Source of the DNA: Cytophagales bacterium
GTDB taxonomy: Bacteria > Bacteroidota > Bacteroidia > Cytophagales > 172606-1
Length of the DNA stretch: 64,000 nucleotides
NCBI GenBank assembly: GCA_030446715.1
Contig: JAUJMU010000004.1
Location: forward strand, 170,931-234,930
Reading direction: 5' to 3'
Each line of letters begins with the position of its first letter. Positions within the stretch are counted from its first letter, which is position 1. Below the pieces are notes generated by a model that had not been told where the DNA came from, made no database searches, and was given only the letters and a program-made list of their open reading frames with translations. This document shows, piece after piece, positions 1-7,946 of the stretch. The position numbers and the translations under genes were made by a program.

Positions 1-2
1 GC

Positions 3-2261
3 GAAGTGCTGGAGTACGACCAGTTTCACCCGCACCCGGCGCGGACCTACCGCATTCTCACCAACGCCAGCAAGCCCAACGGCGACAAGTGGCGGCTGGC
101 CAGTGCGCCCCTGCCTTTGGGCGAGGTGCTGGCCCGGGAGTATGGATTTGTGGAGAAGTCAACCCGGGTATATTACGACCAGCGTCTGGGCGGTGACTGG
201 AGTTTCGGCCGGAAGGAACTACCCGCCAGCGGCGCCTACGTTGATCCTGATTTCTACCAGATTTTCGGGTACAAACTGGCTGCCGGCCAACCAGCCATAG
301 AGCCCCGCACGGTACTGCTGACGCAGGAAACGGCGGAACGGTTTTTTGGGAAGCAAAATCCGGTGGGTAAAACACTAACGGGCAAAAGCGTGGGTGACCT
401 GACCATCACCGGCGTACTGGCTCCCAATCCGGGAAAGTCACACCTCCAGTTTGACCTGCTGGTGTCCATGGCCACCGTACCTTTGTTAAATGCCAGTGGC
501 CAGATGGCAGCCCAAACGAAAGACTGGAAGCAGAATTGGCAAAATTTCACTTACGTGCTGCTGCGGGAAGGTACGCCGCGGGAAGCGCTTGACCGCATCT
601 GGCCGTCATTGGCAGCCCGTGCCAAAAAAGAGGCCGGACCCAAAATGGACCTTACCTACACCTTCCGGACGCAACCTTTCAACCGGATTACCCCGGCATG
701 GGAAGAGCTGAACGGCAGTTCATGGGAGCCGACCCTTGGCAGTATCTTGGGCGTGGGCGGCATGGCGCTGGTGATTCTGCTGATGGCCGGCTTCAACTAC
801 GTGAACCTGACGCTGGCCCGTTCGCTGAACCGCGCCCGGGAAGTAGGCATCCGCAAGGTGGCCGGAGCCCGCCGCTCTCAGTTGATGGGGCAGTTTCTGG
901 CGGAGTCAGTGCTGGTTGCGTTTCTGGCCCTCGGGCTTTCGTATTTTATTCTGAATCTGCTGGAATTGTTGCCCTCCGTGCAGCGGTGGCTGACCCGGGA
1001 TATCAAACAGGACTGGGTGCTCTGGTCCTTTTTCATTGGGTTTACCTTCCTTACCGGTTTAGTGGCGGGGTGGGTGCCGGCGCGGGTACTGTCGGCTTAC
1101 CAGCCGGTACAGGTACTGAAGGGAGCCTTCGGGCCGCGGCTTTTCCGGGGAATCGGCCTGCGGAAGGGACTGATTGTGGCGCAGTTTGCCGTGTCGCTGT
1201 TCTTTATGGTGTTCGTGGTCGCCTACTACCGGCAGTTTTCGTACATGGCCACGGCCGCTTACGGCTTTGACCGCCAGAACAGCATCAATATTCCCCTTGA
1301 AGATGTAAACCCTGGAATACTCGCCAACGAAATCGCTTCCCTGAAAGGCGTGCAGCGGGTAGGCTTCACCTCTGATGTGTTGGGCTTCCACATCGGTCAG
1401 ACGCAGATTTCTCCCGGACCGGGGCAGGAGTTTATCGATGTCAGCCACTACTCGGCGGATCATAATTTCATTCTGAACATGAACCTGAAGGTGGTGGCCG
1501 GTGAAAACATTCCTCCCGCCACCCGCGATTCAGCGGGCCGGTTTGTGCTGCTCAACGAAAAAGCCGTTGCCGCCCTCCGGCTGGGCAGTCCGGGTGAAGC
1601 CGTGGGCAAAACCATCCGGCTCCGCGACAGCACCGAAGCGCAGGTAGCCGGCGTACTCAAAGATTTCAATTACCAGAACCTCTCCCGGCCCATCCGGCCA
1701 ATGATGCTGCGGTACGACCCTGTGCGTTTCCGGTACCTCAATGTAAAAGTAGATCCTATGGCGGCGGGCAACATCATGGGTGATCTGGAAAGAGTCTGGA
1801 AAAAACTGAGTCCGTACAAGCCTGTCCAGTTACAGTGGTATGACGACCATCTTTATGATCACCACCTGCACCTCGACGACCAGATGCTGCTCTTTGTGCT
1901 GACCCTGATGGCGATGTCCATTGCGGGGCTGGGCCTGCTGGGGATAGTCACCTACACCACTGCCCTGCGGACGAAGGAAGTCGGCGTCCGGAAAGTGCTA
2001 GGGGCAAACGTGGGCCAGATCGTGTTCCTGTTGTCGCGGGGTTTCATGATGCTCCTGCTGATTGCCGCCGTCATTGCCCTGCCGCTGGGATTTGTGGCCG
2101 GTACCCTATTCCTGCAAAGCTTTGCTTTCCACGTAGATCTCGGCATCGGAACCTTGCTGTTCTGTTTCGGCGTGCTGCTGTTGCTGGGCGGCCTCACGGT
2201 CGGCATCCAGACCTTCCGGGCTGCTGCCGCCGATCCGGCCCGGGCACTGAGAACGGAGTGA
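3..2261 (+). CDS. FtsX/MacB-like ABC transporter permease, 5' end outside window
   Basis: Inner-membrane permease of the MacB/FtsX type, which couples a cytoplasmic ATPase to a large extracytoplasmic domain and is used for export or envelope signalling. The frame is open at the window edge. The visible part starts at the point where relatives read 'DELSYDRFHPKADRIYR', so the first transmembrane helix and about 50 residues lie upstream. Visible order: periplasmic core (about residues 1-235), first FtsX membrane unit (about 240-370, with NRAREVGIRKVAGARRSQ), a lone helix near 400, second periplasmic part, second FtsX unit (about 630-745, with RTKEVGVRKVLGAN). It ends with a normal stop. No ATPase gene is visible. 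It is one of six full or partial copies in the window. Substrate unknown. Confidence 0.9.
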   Translation, partial: EVLEYDQFHPHPARTYRILTNASKPNGDKWRLASAPLPLGEVLAREYGFVEKSTRVYYDQRLGGDWSFGRKELPASGAYVDPDFYQIFGYKLAAGQPAIEPRTVLLTQETAERFFGKQNPVGKTLTGKSVGDLTITGVLAPNPGKSHLQFDLLVSMATVPLLNASGQMAAQTKDWKQNWQNFTYVLLREGTPREALDRIWPSLAARAKKEAGPKMDLTYTFRTQPFNRITPAWEELNGSSWEPTLGSILGVGGMALVILLMAGFNYVNLTLARSLNRAREVGIRKVAGARRSQLMGQFLAESVLVAFLALGLSYFILNLLELLPSVQRWLTRDIKQDWVLWSFFIGFTFLTGLVAGWVPARVLSAYQPVQVLKGAFGPRLFRGIGLRKGLIVAQFAVSLFFMVFVVAYYRQFSYMATAAYGFDRQNSINIPLEDVNPGILANEIASLKGVQRVGFTSDVLGFHIGQTQISPGPGQEFIDVSHYSADHNFILNMNLKVVAGENIPPATRDSAGRFVLLNEKAVAALRLGSPGEAVGKTIRLRDSTEAQVAGVLKDFNYQNLSRPIRPMMLRYDPVRFRYLNVKVDPMAAGNIMGDLERVWKKLSPYKPVQLQWYDDHLYDHHLHLDDQMLLFVLTLMAMSIAGLGLLGIVTYTTALRTKEVGVRKVLGANVGQIVFLLSRGFMMLLLIAAVIALPLGFVAGTLFLQSFAFHVDLGIGTLLFCFGVLLLLGGLTVGIQTFRAAAADPARALRTE

Positions 2262-2270
2262 GCAGGTCAT

Positions 2271-2386
2271 AATCAGGCTGTCTGAACCATGATTTATAAG
2301 ATTATAGGATTAACCAGATGTATTTCTTATCCTGAGAATCCTTTAATCCCGTAAATCATGGTTCAGACAATAATCCTGATTCAGAC
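2271..2386. repeat. Dispersed palindromic repeat, copy 1
   Basis: Directly after the permease stop codon lies an inverted repeat with perfect 17-bp arms, GTCTGAACCATGATTTA at 2280-2296 and its reverse complement at 2352-2368. It contains the 14-mer GGATTAACCAGATG (2307-2320) and a trailing AATCCTGATTCAGAC. The same 14-mer recurs in related repeats near 53.15 kb and 56.48 kb. It could fold in RNA and act as a 3' end, but there is no T-run, so its function is unknown. Confidence 0.8.
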
Positions 2387-2449
2387 ACCCTCATTTCCTA
2401 TCCTGCTGCTCCTTGCGGGAACGGTATGGCATTCATTTTCCTTTTCAGT

Positions 2450-3871
2450 TCAATACCGTCCATTGGAGGCCAGTCCGGCATATACATTGGCGGGCGGGCT
2501 GGCAATCTGGCGTGGTATCTGGAGGGAATTCTGCTGATAAGCAATTCTTTTCCCCGCAATCTGCCCGATCAGTGGCATTTTATCCGCTTCTGAGGTAATA
2601 ATCTGGTCGGGTTGTACGCCGGATCTGTTCAGGTATACGACAAGTTTCTGGCCCGTCCGCAGATTATGGCTGGTGAGGTAGTTCCACCCGGCAAGGGTAG
2701 TCACATCAACCTGATACTTTTCGGCAACTGCCATAAGATTATCACTGCCCGTGGCTTCAAAAGCAACTTTTTTCATTCCGGAAAAGGTTTCCATCAGATA
2801 GGTCTGCTGACGGATCGCCGCGCTGATGTTGCTGGCCAGCAGGGCCTGCCGCAGGGTGGAAGTAAGCCGGGGCGTTGCCGCATCAAGGATAGCCTGCCGC
2901 CGGGAAATCAGCTTTACCCTGGCCTCTCCGGGAATGCGGAGGGTGTAGGTCTTCACAAAAGCCGGAACCAGATTCCCTTTAAATGCCGGATTCAGTTTCT
3001 TCAGGTTCACAAGGGGCACGCCCAGGTGAGAAGCCAGCACCGACAGATTGAGCGGCTGGGTTACCTGCATTGTATCAACCGGGGCCGTTTGGGCCAGCGT
3101 ATCCGGATAGATGTTATAATCATGGTGGTGACTCATCACAAATGTAGTGGCTACGAAAGCCGGTACGTAAGCCTGGGTTTCGGAAGGCAGGTGAGGTGCA
3201 ATGGCCGCAAAGGTGGTGCGGTTACCGGCCCGGCGGATGGCCCGGCGTACCCTTCCCGGTCCGGCATTGTAGGCAGCAAGGGCCAGTTCCCAGTTGTCAA
3301 ACATATTGTAAAGCATCTTCAGATAGCACGTTGCTGCCAGCGTTGCCTTTTCGGGGTCCAGGCGTTCATCAATATAGGCATCCTGCTGAAGGCCGAATGA
3401 CGCCCCTACGGACGGCATAAACTGCCAGAGGCCAGCTGCTTTTACCGGCGATACCGCCCGCGGATTCAGCGAAGATTCTACTACCGACAGGTATTTCAAT
3501 TCGACGGGCAAGCCGTACCGGTTGAGGGCTTCTTCGAATACCGGAAAGTAAAGGTGCTGGCGTTCAAGCATTTTCTGCACGTGCTCCCGGTGCGTGGTGG
3601 TCAGGGTTTTAATGTGCTTGTGCACGTGCTTGTTGTAACGAAGCGGCACGGACTTTTGCAGTTTTGCCAGCCGGGCCCGTAAAAATTCCGGTGAGTTGAA
3701 TGAACTGCGGACGGCTGCCGGAGCGGAAATTGTGGAAGAGATCCGGGCACCCGGATGCGTACCGGAGGCGGCACCGTTCTGGGCAACAGCGAGTTTGTTG
3801 GGAACGGAAAGCAACATCAATACGCCTATAGAAGCAATCTTTCTCTTGGTAATCCCCTTAATCTTACTCAT
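2450..3871 (-). CDS. MltD-like lytic murein transglycosylase with LysM
   Basis: Cleaves peptidoglycan glycan strands non-hydrolytically in the periplasm. The 473-residue protein has an N-terminal signal segment (about 1-30). The SLT domain spans about 105-235 and carries the catalytic glutamate in VVESSLNP (Glu132), then GLWQFMPSVG and AAYNAGPGRVRRAI, the standard SLT motifs. A LysM-like peptidoglycan-binding segment is visible near 375-420 (MAVAEKYQVDVTTLAGWN). ATG at 3871 is chosen because the signal peptide begins there. Transcribed alone on the minus strand, tail to tail with the permease upstream of it in the window. Family assignment is firm; the exact gene name is not. Confidence 0.9.
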   Translation of the reverse strand: MSKIKGITKRKIASIGVLMLLSVPNKLAVAQNGAASGTHPGARISSTISAPAAVRSSFNSPEFLRARLAKLQKSVPLRYNKHVHKHIKTLTTTHREHVQKMLERQHLYFPVFEEALNRYGLPVELKYLSVVESSLNPRAVSPVKAAGLWQFMPSVGASFGLQQDAYIDERLDPEKATLAATCYLKMLYNMFDNWELALAAYNAGPGRVRRAIRRAGNRTTFAAIAPHLPSETQAYVPAFVATTFVMSHHHDYNIYPDTLAQTAPVDTMQVTQPLNLSVLASHLGVPLVNLKKLNPAFKGNLVPAFVKTYTLRIPGEARVKLISRRQAILDAATPRLTSTLRQALLASNISAAIRQQTYLMETFSGMKKVAFEATGSDNLMAVAEKYQVDVTTLAGWNYLTSHNLRTGQKLVVYLNRSGVQPDQIITSEADKMPLIGQIAGKRIAYQQNSLQIPRQIASPPANVYAGLASNGRY

Positions 3872-4861
3872 GTTTTTGGTTTTTTGGTGAAGAATCAGCC
3901 GCCGTGGAGGGTATTCCGTCGGTGAGGCAGAAACTGGTAAGCCCGCCGCTGCTTCCCGGCAGACAAAGTAGTGCCGTTACGGTGGCCGGAGGCTCCGTTG
4001 AAAGGGAATGGACTTACCTGATGATTTTTAGAAAATGCCTACCGGTGGTGGTGAATGGCAGGCAGGCTACCGCTCTTTAACGTCATTTTGCGGCTGGAAC
4101 GGGTATTCTCATGGGGTGCGGCATATCCCGCCGGACCTGCCTGCCCGTTGCGGCTCCTGTAATCCGCCTTCCGGAAGGAACAGGCGGATCGGTTTGCGGA
4201 ACCGGATAATCAGTGATTGGGCCGTCCGGGAGGCGCTGCAAGCCGCCCTGCTGATCATGATCATGTGATTTGAAAAAGGCTCCATGGTAAAGAAGTATCT
4301 GGCTAAATGTTTCATTCCGACTCTAAATCTTACATGCGTACCGTCCATATATACTCCCGATCACAAATTGGTAAACCGCGTAACCCCGGCAATCAGCCCT
4401 GATGCGCCGGGTTTTAGCAAAAAACAGGCCATAAAAGCGTGTTTCCGGATGCACAAAAAAAGACCGTTTCAGCCGTTTCCTGACTTTTTGAGAGGCTTTC
4501 AGGCCGAAGAATGCAAATGCGGGTTTGCTTGTCCGGCAGCTCTCAAAGAAATGAATATTCCCTCCGGAGAATGGGCATGAAGGTGGGTTGATTGCCGGAA
4601 ACGTAAGTGATTCTGAAACGATCGGGCCCACCGGAGCAGCCCGAAACCTTCCGACCTTACCCGGCAGGGGCACCCTTCGGGCTGTTGCAGCCCGGTTAAC
4701 TATTTTCCCGTCCGCAGCCGGACAATACTGCCCGTTACCGAACAGTTCTTCCGGGTCCGAAGGCCTCCGCTGCGAACCAGTACAGCCCTTTGCGGGCTGG
4801 CATATTTATTGGCGGACAATAAGGGGCCGACTGCCAATCCGGTTAGTTGCCCATTACCTGG
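3872..4861. other. Gene-poor interval of about 1 kb
   Basis: The frames here are short, rich in Pro, Arg and Cys, overlap each other on both strands and resemble no family I know. I see no tRNA, riboswitch or clear terminator. The left end must hold the promoter of the minus-strand transglycosylase gene, and the right end holds the candidate promoter of the gene at 4909. The stretch may be eroded DNA. Confidence 0.5.
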
Positions 4862-4892
4862 TTTGTCACCCGTTAAACCCATTTTGTATTTG
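4862..4892 (+). promoter_or_regulatory. Candidate Bacteroidota-type promoter
   Basis: TTTG at 4862-4865, a 19-nt spacer, then TGTATTTG at 4885-4892. This fits the Bacteroidota consensus TTTG-N19-21-TAnnTTTG with one mismatch. A start site 6-8 nt further on would leave a very short leader before the ATG at 4909. Confidence 0.5.
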
Positions 4893-4908
4893 TTAACAAC
4901 TACTCTCT

Positions 4909-5196
4909 ATGGCGCACATTGCAGTACCTATTCCGCAGCTTCCGGGGAAGCAGGATATTGAAATTGAAGTAACCATCAATGGTCAGAAACAGCAACTTCA
5001 CTACCGGGTGGAGTTATTTTACTGGGAGGATTGTAAGATCCCCGTGATCGACCGGGCTGAATGCATCCGGCAGATGCTGGCTGGCTACGACCAGGACTGG
5101 ACGCTTTACTACATCGGGGCTCCCACGGACCAGTTCGTGCCCATCACATTTGTGAGAAAGAATGAGCCCATGGCGAAGCGGCAGCGGTTTGCTTAG
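4909..5196 (+). CDS. Conserved small cytoplasmic protein, function unknown
   Basis: A 95-residue soluble protein with no signal peptide or membrane segment. It alternates beta-type stretches (IEIEVTINGQKQQLHYRVE) with a short helix (IDRAECIRQMLAGY) and ends in a predicted strand (QFVPITFVRK). Its look matches a small conserved hypothetical family that I recall only from Bacteroidota. It has its own candidate promoter and stands alone between a gene desert and a decayed permease, so context gives no clue to its role. The ATG at 4909 is the first in frame and gives a good family-like N-terminus. Confidence 0.75.
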   Translation: MAHIAVPIPQLPGKQDIEIEVTINGQKQQLHYRVELFYWEDCKIPVIDRAECIRQMLAGYDQDWTLYYIGAPTDQFVPITFVRKNEPMAKRQRFA

Positions 5197-5366
5197 GGCA
5201 AAGGAAGGAAAAGAGGACCGGAAGCCGGTAGAAAAGGATACTGGTTTCCTGTTACCCCATGTCTCTGTCCGGAGTTGCTGAGCTTCAGCAGCTGTTAAGC
5301 TAAAAACCGGTACCTGTTTCTCCGGCCTCCTTTCCTGCGGTTTCCGGTCTTCCTTCAACGCCTATG

Positions 5367-5478
5367 TGTATTGACAAGAAAGGTTATTTCGACCTTAGCG
5401 TTATGAGATCCCCTCCTGGGAGGGGTTGGGGTAGGTTCTTCCTCCCGACCGGTGATAATAACCTTATTTGTCAGTACA
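5367..5478. repeat. Small element bounded by imperfect inverted repeats, copy A
   Basis: The 22 bases at 5367-5388 match the reverse complement of 5457-5478 in about 19 positions, and similarity continues a few bases outward up to the ATG of the next gene. The interior of about 70 bp has a GC-rich CCCCTCCTGGGAGGGG motif. The right arm (5458-5476) is identical over 19 bases to 35722-35740, where a similar element lies. It looks like a non-coding miniature element; mobility is inferred only. Confidence 0.5.
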
Positions 5479-5481
5479 CCT

Positions 5482-5885
5482 ATGCTCCAGAATTACTTTG
5501 AGATTGCCTTCCGCAATCTGCTCAGGCACAAAGGCTACACAGCGGTACATGTGTTTGGCCTTACGGTCGGCATTGCCTCGTGCCTGTTGATCTTCATGTA
5601 CGTACAGCACGAACTGAGCTTTGACAAATTCCACGACAAGACGGGCCGCATTTACCGGATTCACAATGTGTTGACGCTTCCTTCGGGCGAATATCCGTAC
5701 CCGACCTGCAACTCAGCCCTGCCCCCGGCCATGAAGCGGGACGTGCCGGGCGTGCAAAACTACACCCGTATACTCCGGCTGAACGGCGCGGCCTTCGGCA
5801 ACGAACCGGTTGTACAGGTCGGCAAGGCGCGTTATTCCGAAAAGGACTTTCTGGTGGCCGATGATACCTTTTTTGATGTTTTTTC
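5482..5885 (+). pseudogene. FtsX/MacB-like permease, N-terminal remnant
   Basis: Starts like an intact family member: cytoplasmic NYFEIAFRNLLRHKGY, a first transmembrane helix (VFGLTVGIASCLLIFMYV), then the first part of the periplasmic core ending at DDTFFDVFS. About 135 of the usual 800 residues remain, and no FtsX domain follows. The frame is cut at position 5886, where an IS1-like end (GGTAATGG) begins. The ORF runs on for only seven unrelated codons to a stop at 5907. The missing 3' part does not lie beyond the relic, since the next gene begins at 6095, so insertion was probably followed by an adjacent deletion. Not expected to be functional. Confidence 0.85.
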
Positions 5886-6077
5886 GGTAATGGTACAGAA
5901 GAGTTGATTGGTTAAGTTTGCAAAAAGTTAAACGGATATGATTTTAGAAGCACGTAGCTGCGCCTGTTGCGGGAGTACAAACATTGTGGAGTACAAACAT
6001 TGTTAAGAATGGCAACTCCTATAACCTCAGTATGACTTGATTTCTCAATCCCATATCAACTAGTAAGTACCATTACC
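5886..6077 (+). mobile_element. Miniature IS1-like relic inside the permease
   Basis: A 192-bp segment bounded by an 11-bp inverted repeat, GGTAATGGTAC at 5886-5896 and its complement at 6067-6077. An ORF from ATG 5938 begins MILEARSCACCGSTNIV, the zinc-finger start of IS1-family InsA proteins (Cys-x2-Cys-Gly-Ser). A tandem 16-bp duplication (5972-5987 and 5988-6003) throws it out of frame; without it the reading continues VKNGNSYN, again as in InsA. The rest of the transposase is absent. No clear target duplication flanks it, consistent with an adjacent deletion. Family assignment rests on motif recognition only. Confidence 0.6.
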
Positions 6078-6094
6078 TCTTTTCCTTATCCCAA

Positions 6095-7024
6095 ATGCCA
6101 AACAAACCATCAGTCCGGAACACATACCGGCAGGCGGGTGCCATGGCCCTCCTGCTGGCTTTACTTCTGGTATGCCCGGACGTAAGGGCACAGTCCGGGC
6201 AACGCCCCGCTATTATGGGCATTGCGGGCGTTTCTTTGCAGGTAAGCGATATGGATAAAGCCCTGGCGTTCTACGGCAAGCTGCTGGGCTTTCCCCACAC
6301 CAGCCGGCAAAAGGATACCGCTACGGCCAAAGGCCCGAAAATTATTGATTTCCGGGTAAACGACCGGCAATCCATCCGGCTCTCCGACGGATTATCTCCC
6401 GGACAGGAGGAGCGGCTGCTGGAGGTAGCCTTTCAGACCACGGATGCCGAAGGACTCCGGCAGTATCTGCAGGAAAACGGAATAGACGTACCTGCCTCCG
6501 TGAGCCGGGAAGCAGAAAATACTTTCAGCTTTAATTTAAAAGATTCCGAAGGAAACCGGATCAGGTTCCTTCAGTATTTTTCTCCTGCCCCGGCCGCAAA
6601 AATTAAACCCGGCCGTACCGGCACCCCGCTTTCGGACCGCATCCTGCACGTAGGGCTACAGGTCAGGGACCAGCCGGCAGCCGACCGGTTTTACCGCGAT
6701 GTGCTGGGATTTTCGGAGATTTGGCGGGGGGGCCGCACCGACAGCGTGACCAGCTGGATCAATCTGCGGGTGCCCGAAGGGACGGATTACCTTGAATACA
6801 TGCTGGTGCCGGGAAAAGTCAGCCGGCAGCAACTGGGCGTACTGCACCACCTTGCCCTGCTGGTTCCCGATATACAGAAGGCGCTGGATATACTGCGGCA
6901 ACGGTACCCGGACGGGACACGCCTTCCTGTCCCCGGCATTGGCCGCAACAACCGCTGGCAGCTCAACCTGTTTGATCCGGAAGGCACCCGCGTGGAACTG
7001 ATGGAACCCTTCACTTTCCGCTGA
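6095..7024 (+). CDS. Secreted protein with two VOC (glyoxalase-like) domains
   Basis: The 309-residue protein has a signal peptide of about 32 residues (hydrophobic ALLLALLLVC, cleavage after VRA-Q). Two VOC modules follow, at about 40-165 (IAGVSLQVSDMDKALAFYGKLLGF to EGNRIRFLQYF) and 182-308 (HVGLQVRDQPAADRFYRDVLGF to DPEGTRVELMEPF). Each has the beta-alpha-beta-beta-beta layout and the metal-ligand type ends (His or Ser early, Glu late). VOC proteins include lyases, dioxygenases and binding proteins; export suggests a periplasmic or extracellular substrate, which I cannot name. The gene begins just 17 bp after the IS relic, so its original promoter may have been replaced. Confidence 0.8.
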   Translation: MPNKPSVRNTYRQAGAMALLLALLLVCPDVRAQSGQRPAIMGIAGVSLQVSDMDKALAFYGKLLGFPHTSRQKDTATAKGPKIIDFRVNDRQSIRLSDGLSPGQEERLLEVAFQTTDAEGLRQYLQENGIDVPASVSREAENTFSFNLKDSEGNRIRFLQYFSPAPAAKIKPGRTGTPLSDRILHVGLQVRDQPAADRFYRDVLGFSEIWRGGRTDSVTSWINLRVPEGTDYLEYMLVPGKVSRQQLGVLHHLALLVPDIQKALDILRQRYPDGTRLPVPGIGRNNRWQLNLFDPEGTRVELMEPFTFR

Positions 7025-7164
7025 AGGTCTATTCCCGGAAATCGTTGGCCAAAGCAGGAGCCGGACCGAGGCATCCACCAGAGAATTCGCAGTTGGCAAA
7101 TCCGCAGAAAGAAGCCATATTACCTTCTTTTCTGTGACAGTCCGTTGCTGCCAGACCACTTTAT

Positions 7165-7848
7165 ATGAAATTCCTGATTTGCAATGCATTCCTGTTGCTC
7201 CTGTTCGTTTCGGCCGGAGCCCAGGGGAAAATAAATGTCTCCCTCAAAAAGGAACTGGACAGCCTGTTTGTGCTGGACCAGAAATACCGGGAGTTTATGG
7301 GTCCCGATGCCGGCCCGAAAGCAGATTCTCTGGCAAAGGCCGTAAACATACCGCGCAGCAATATAAACGGGTATCTCTGGCAGCAGCAGAACCGCATCGA
7401 TTCCGCCAACCTCGTGCGGATTGAGAAAATCATCGCGCAGTACGGGTACCCGGGCAAAACGCTGGTCGGCACGCCTGCCAACGAGGCTGCGTACTATGTC
7501 CTTCAGCACTCCCCGAAGATAAAACAATACTTCCCCATCATTGAGTCAGCCGCCCGGAAGGGTGAACTTCCATTTACCAGGTTTGCCACCATGCAGGACC
7601 GGCTCCTGATGCAGGAAGGCAAAGAGCAGATTTACGGTACGCAGGGCTACGGCTTTGCCAGTGAGGGTGCTGACGGGAAGCCCGGGCCGATGCAGATGTT
7701 CATCTGGCCGGTGGGTGACCCGAAAAATGTGAACCGCCGGCGAAAAGAAGCTGGCTTCCCCGACACGGTGGAGGAAAATGCCCGCCGCCTCGGCATCCCC
7801 TACAAAGTGCTTACGCTGGACGAGGTAAAGAAAATGCAGGGAAAATGA
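7165..7848 (+). CDS. Secreted DUF6624-like protein
   Basis: A 227-residue protein with a signal peptide (MKFLICNAFLLLLFVSAGA-Q). Its body matches what I recall of DUF6624: an early LDQKYR box, YGYPGKTLVGTPANEAAYYVLQHS in the middle, a helix with ARKGELPFTRFATMQDRLLM, and the QIYGTQGYGF box near residue 155. No catalytic function is established for the family. It lies 140 bp after the VOC gene on the same strand and ends three bases from a spurious upstream start of the next gene, so co-transcription with the amidase is possible. Confidence 0.7.
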   Translation: MKFLICNAFLLLLFVSAGAQGKINVSLKKELDSLFVLDQKYREFMGPDAGPKADSLAKAVNIPRSNINGYLWQQQNRIDSANLVRIEKIIAQYGYPGKTLVGTPANEAAYYVLQHSPKIKQYFPIIESAARKGELPFTRFATMQDRLLMQEGKEQIYGTQGYGFASEGADGKPGPMQMFIWPVGDPKNVNRRRKEAGFPDTVEENARRLGIPYKVLTLDEVKKMQGK

Positions 7849-7946
7849 CTGGTCGCGTGCCGCTGAGCTTGTCCCTTGGCGAAAACCCGGTTGGCCCTGA
7901 GCCTCACGAATCTGAACCTTTACTTTTAATAGTCTCCTCTCCGAAA

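Noticed and set aside
4323-4673. 116-codon minus-strand frame in the gene-poor kilobase
   Set aside because: No start context, odd Arg/Pro/Phe-rich product and overlapped by frames on the other strand.
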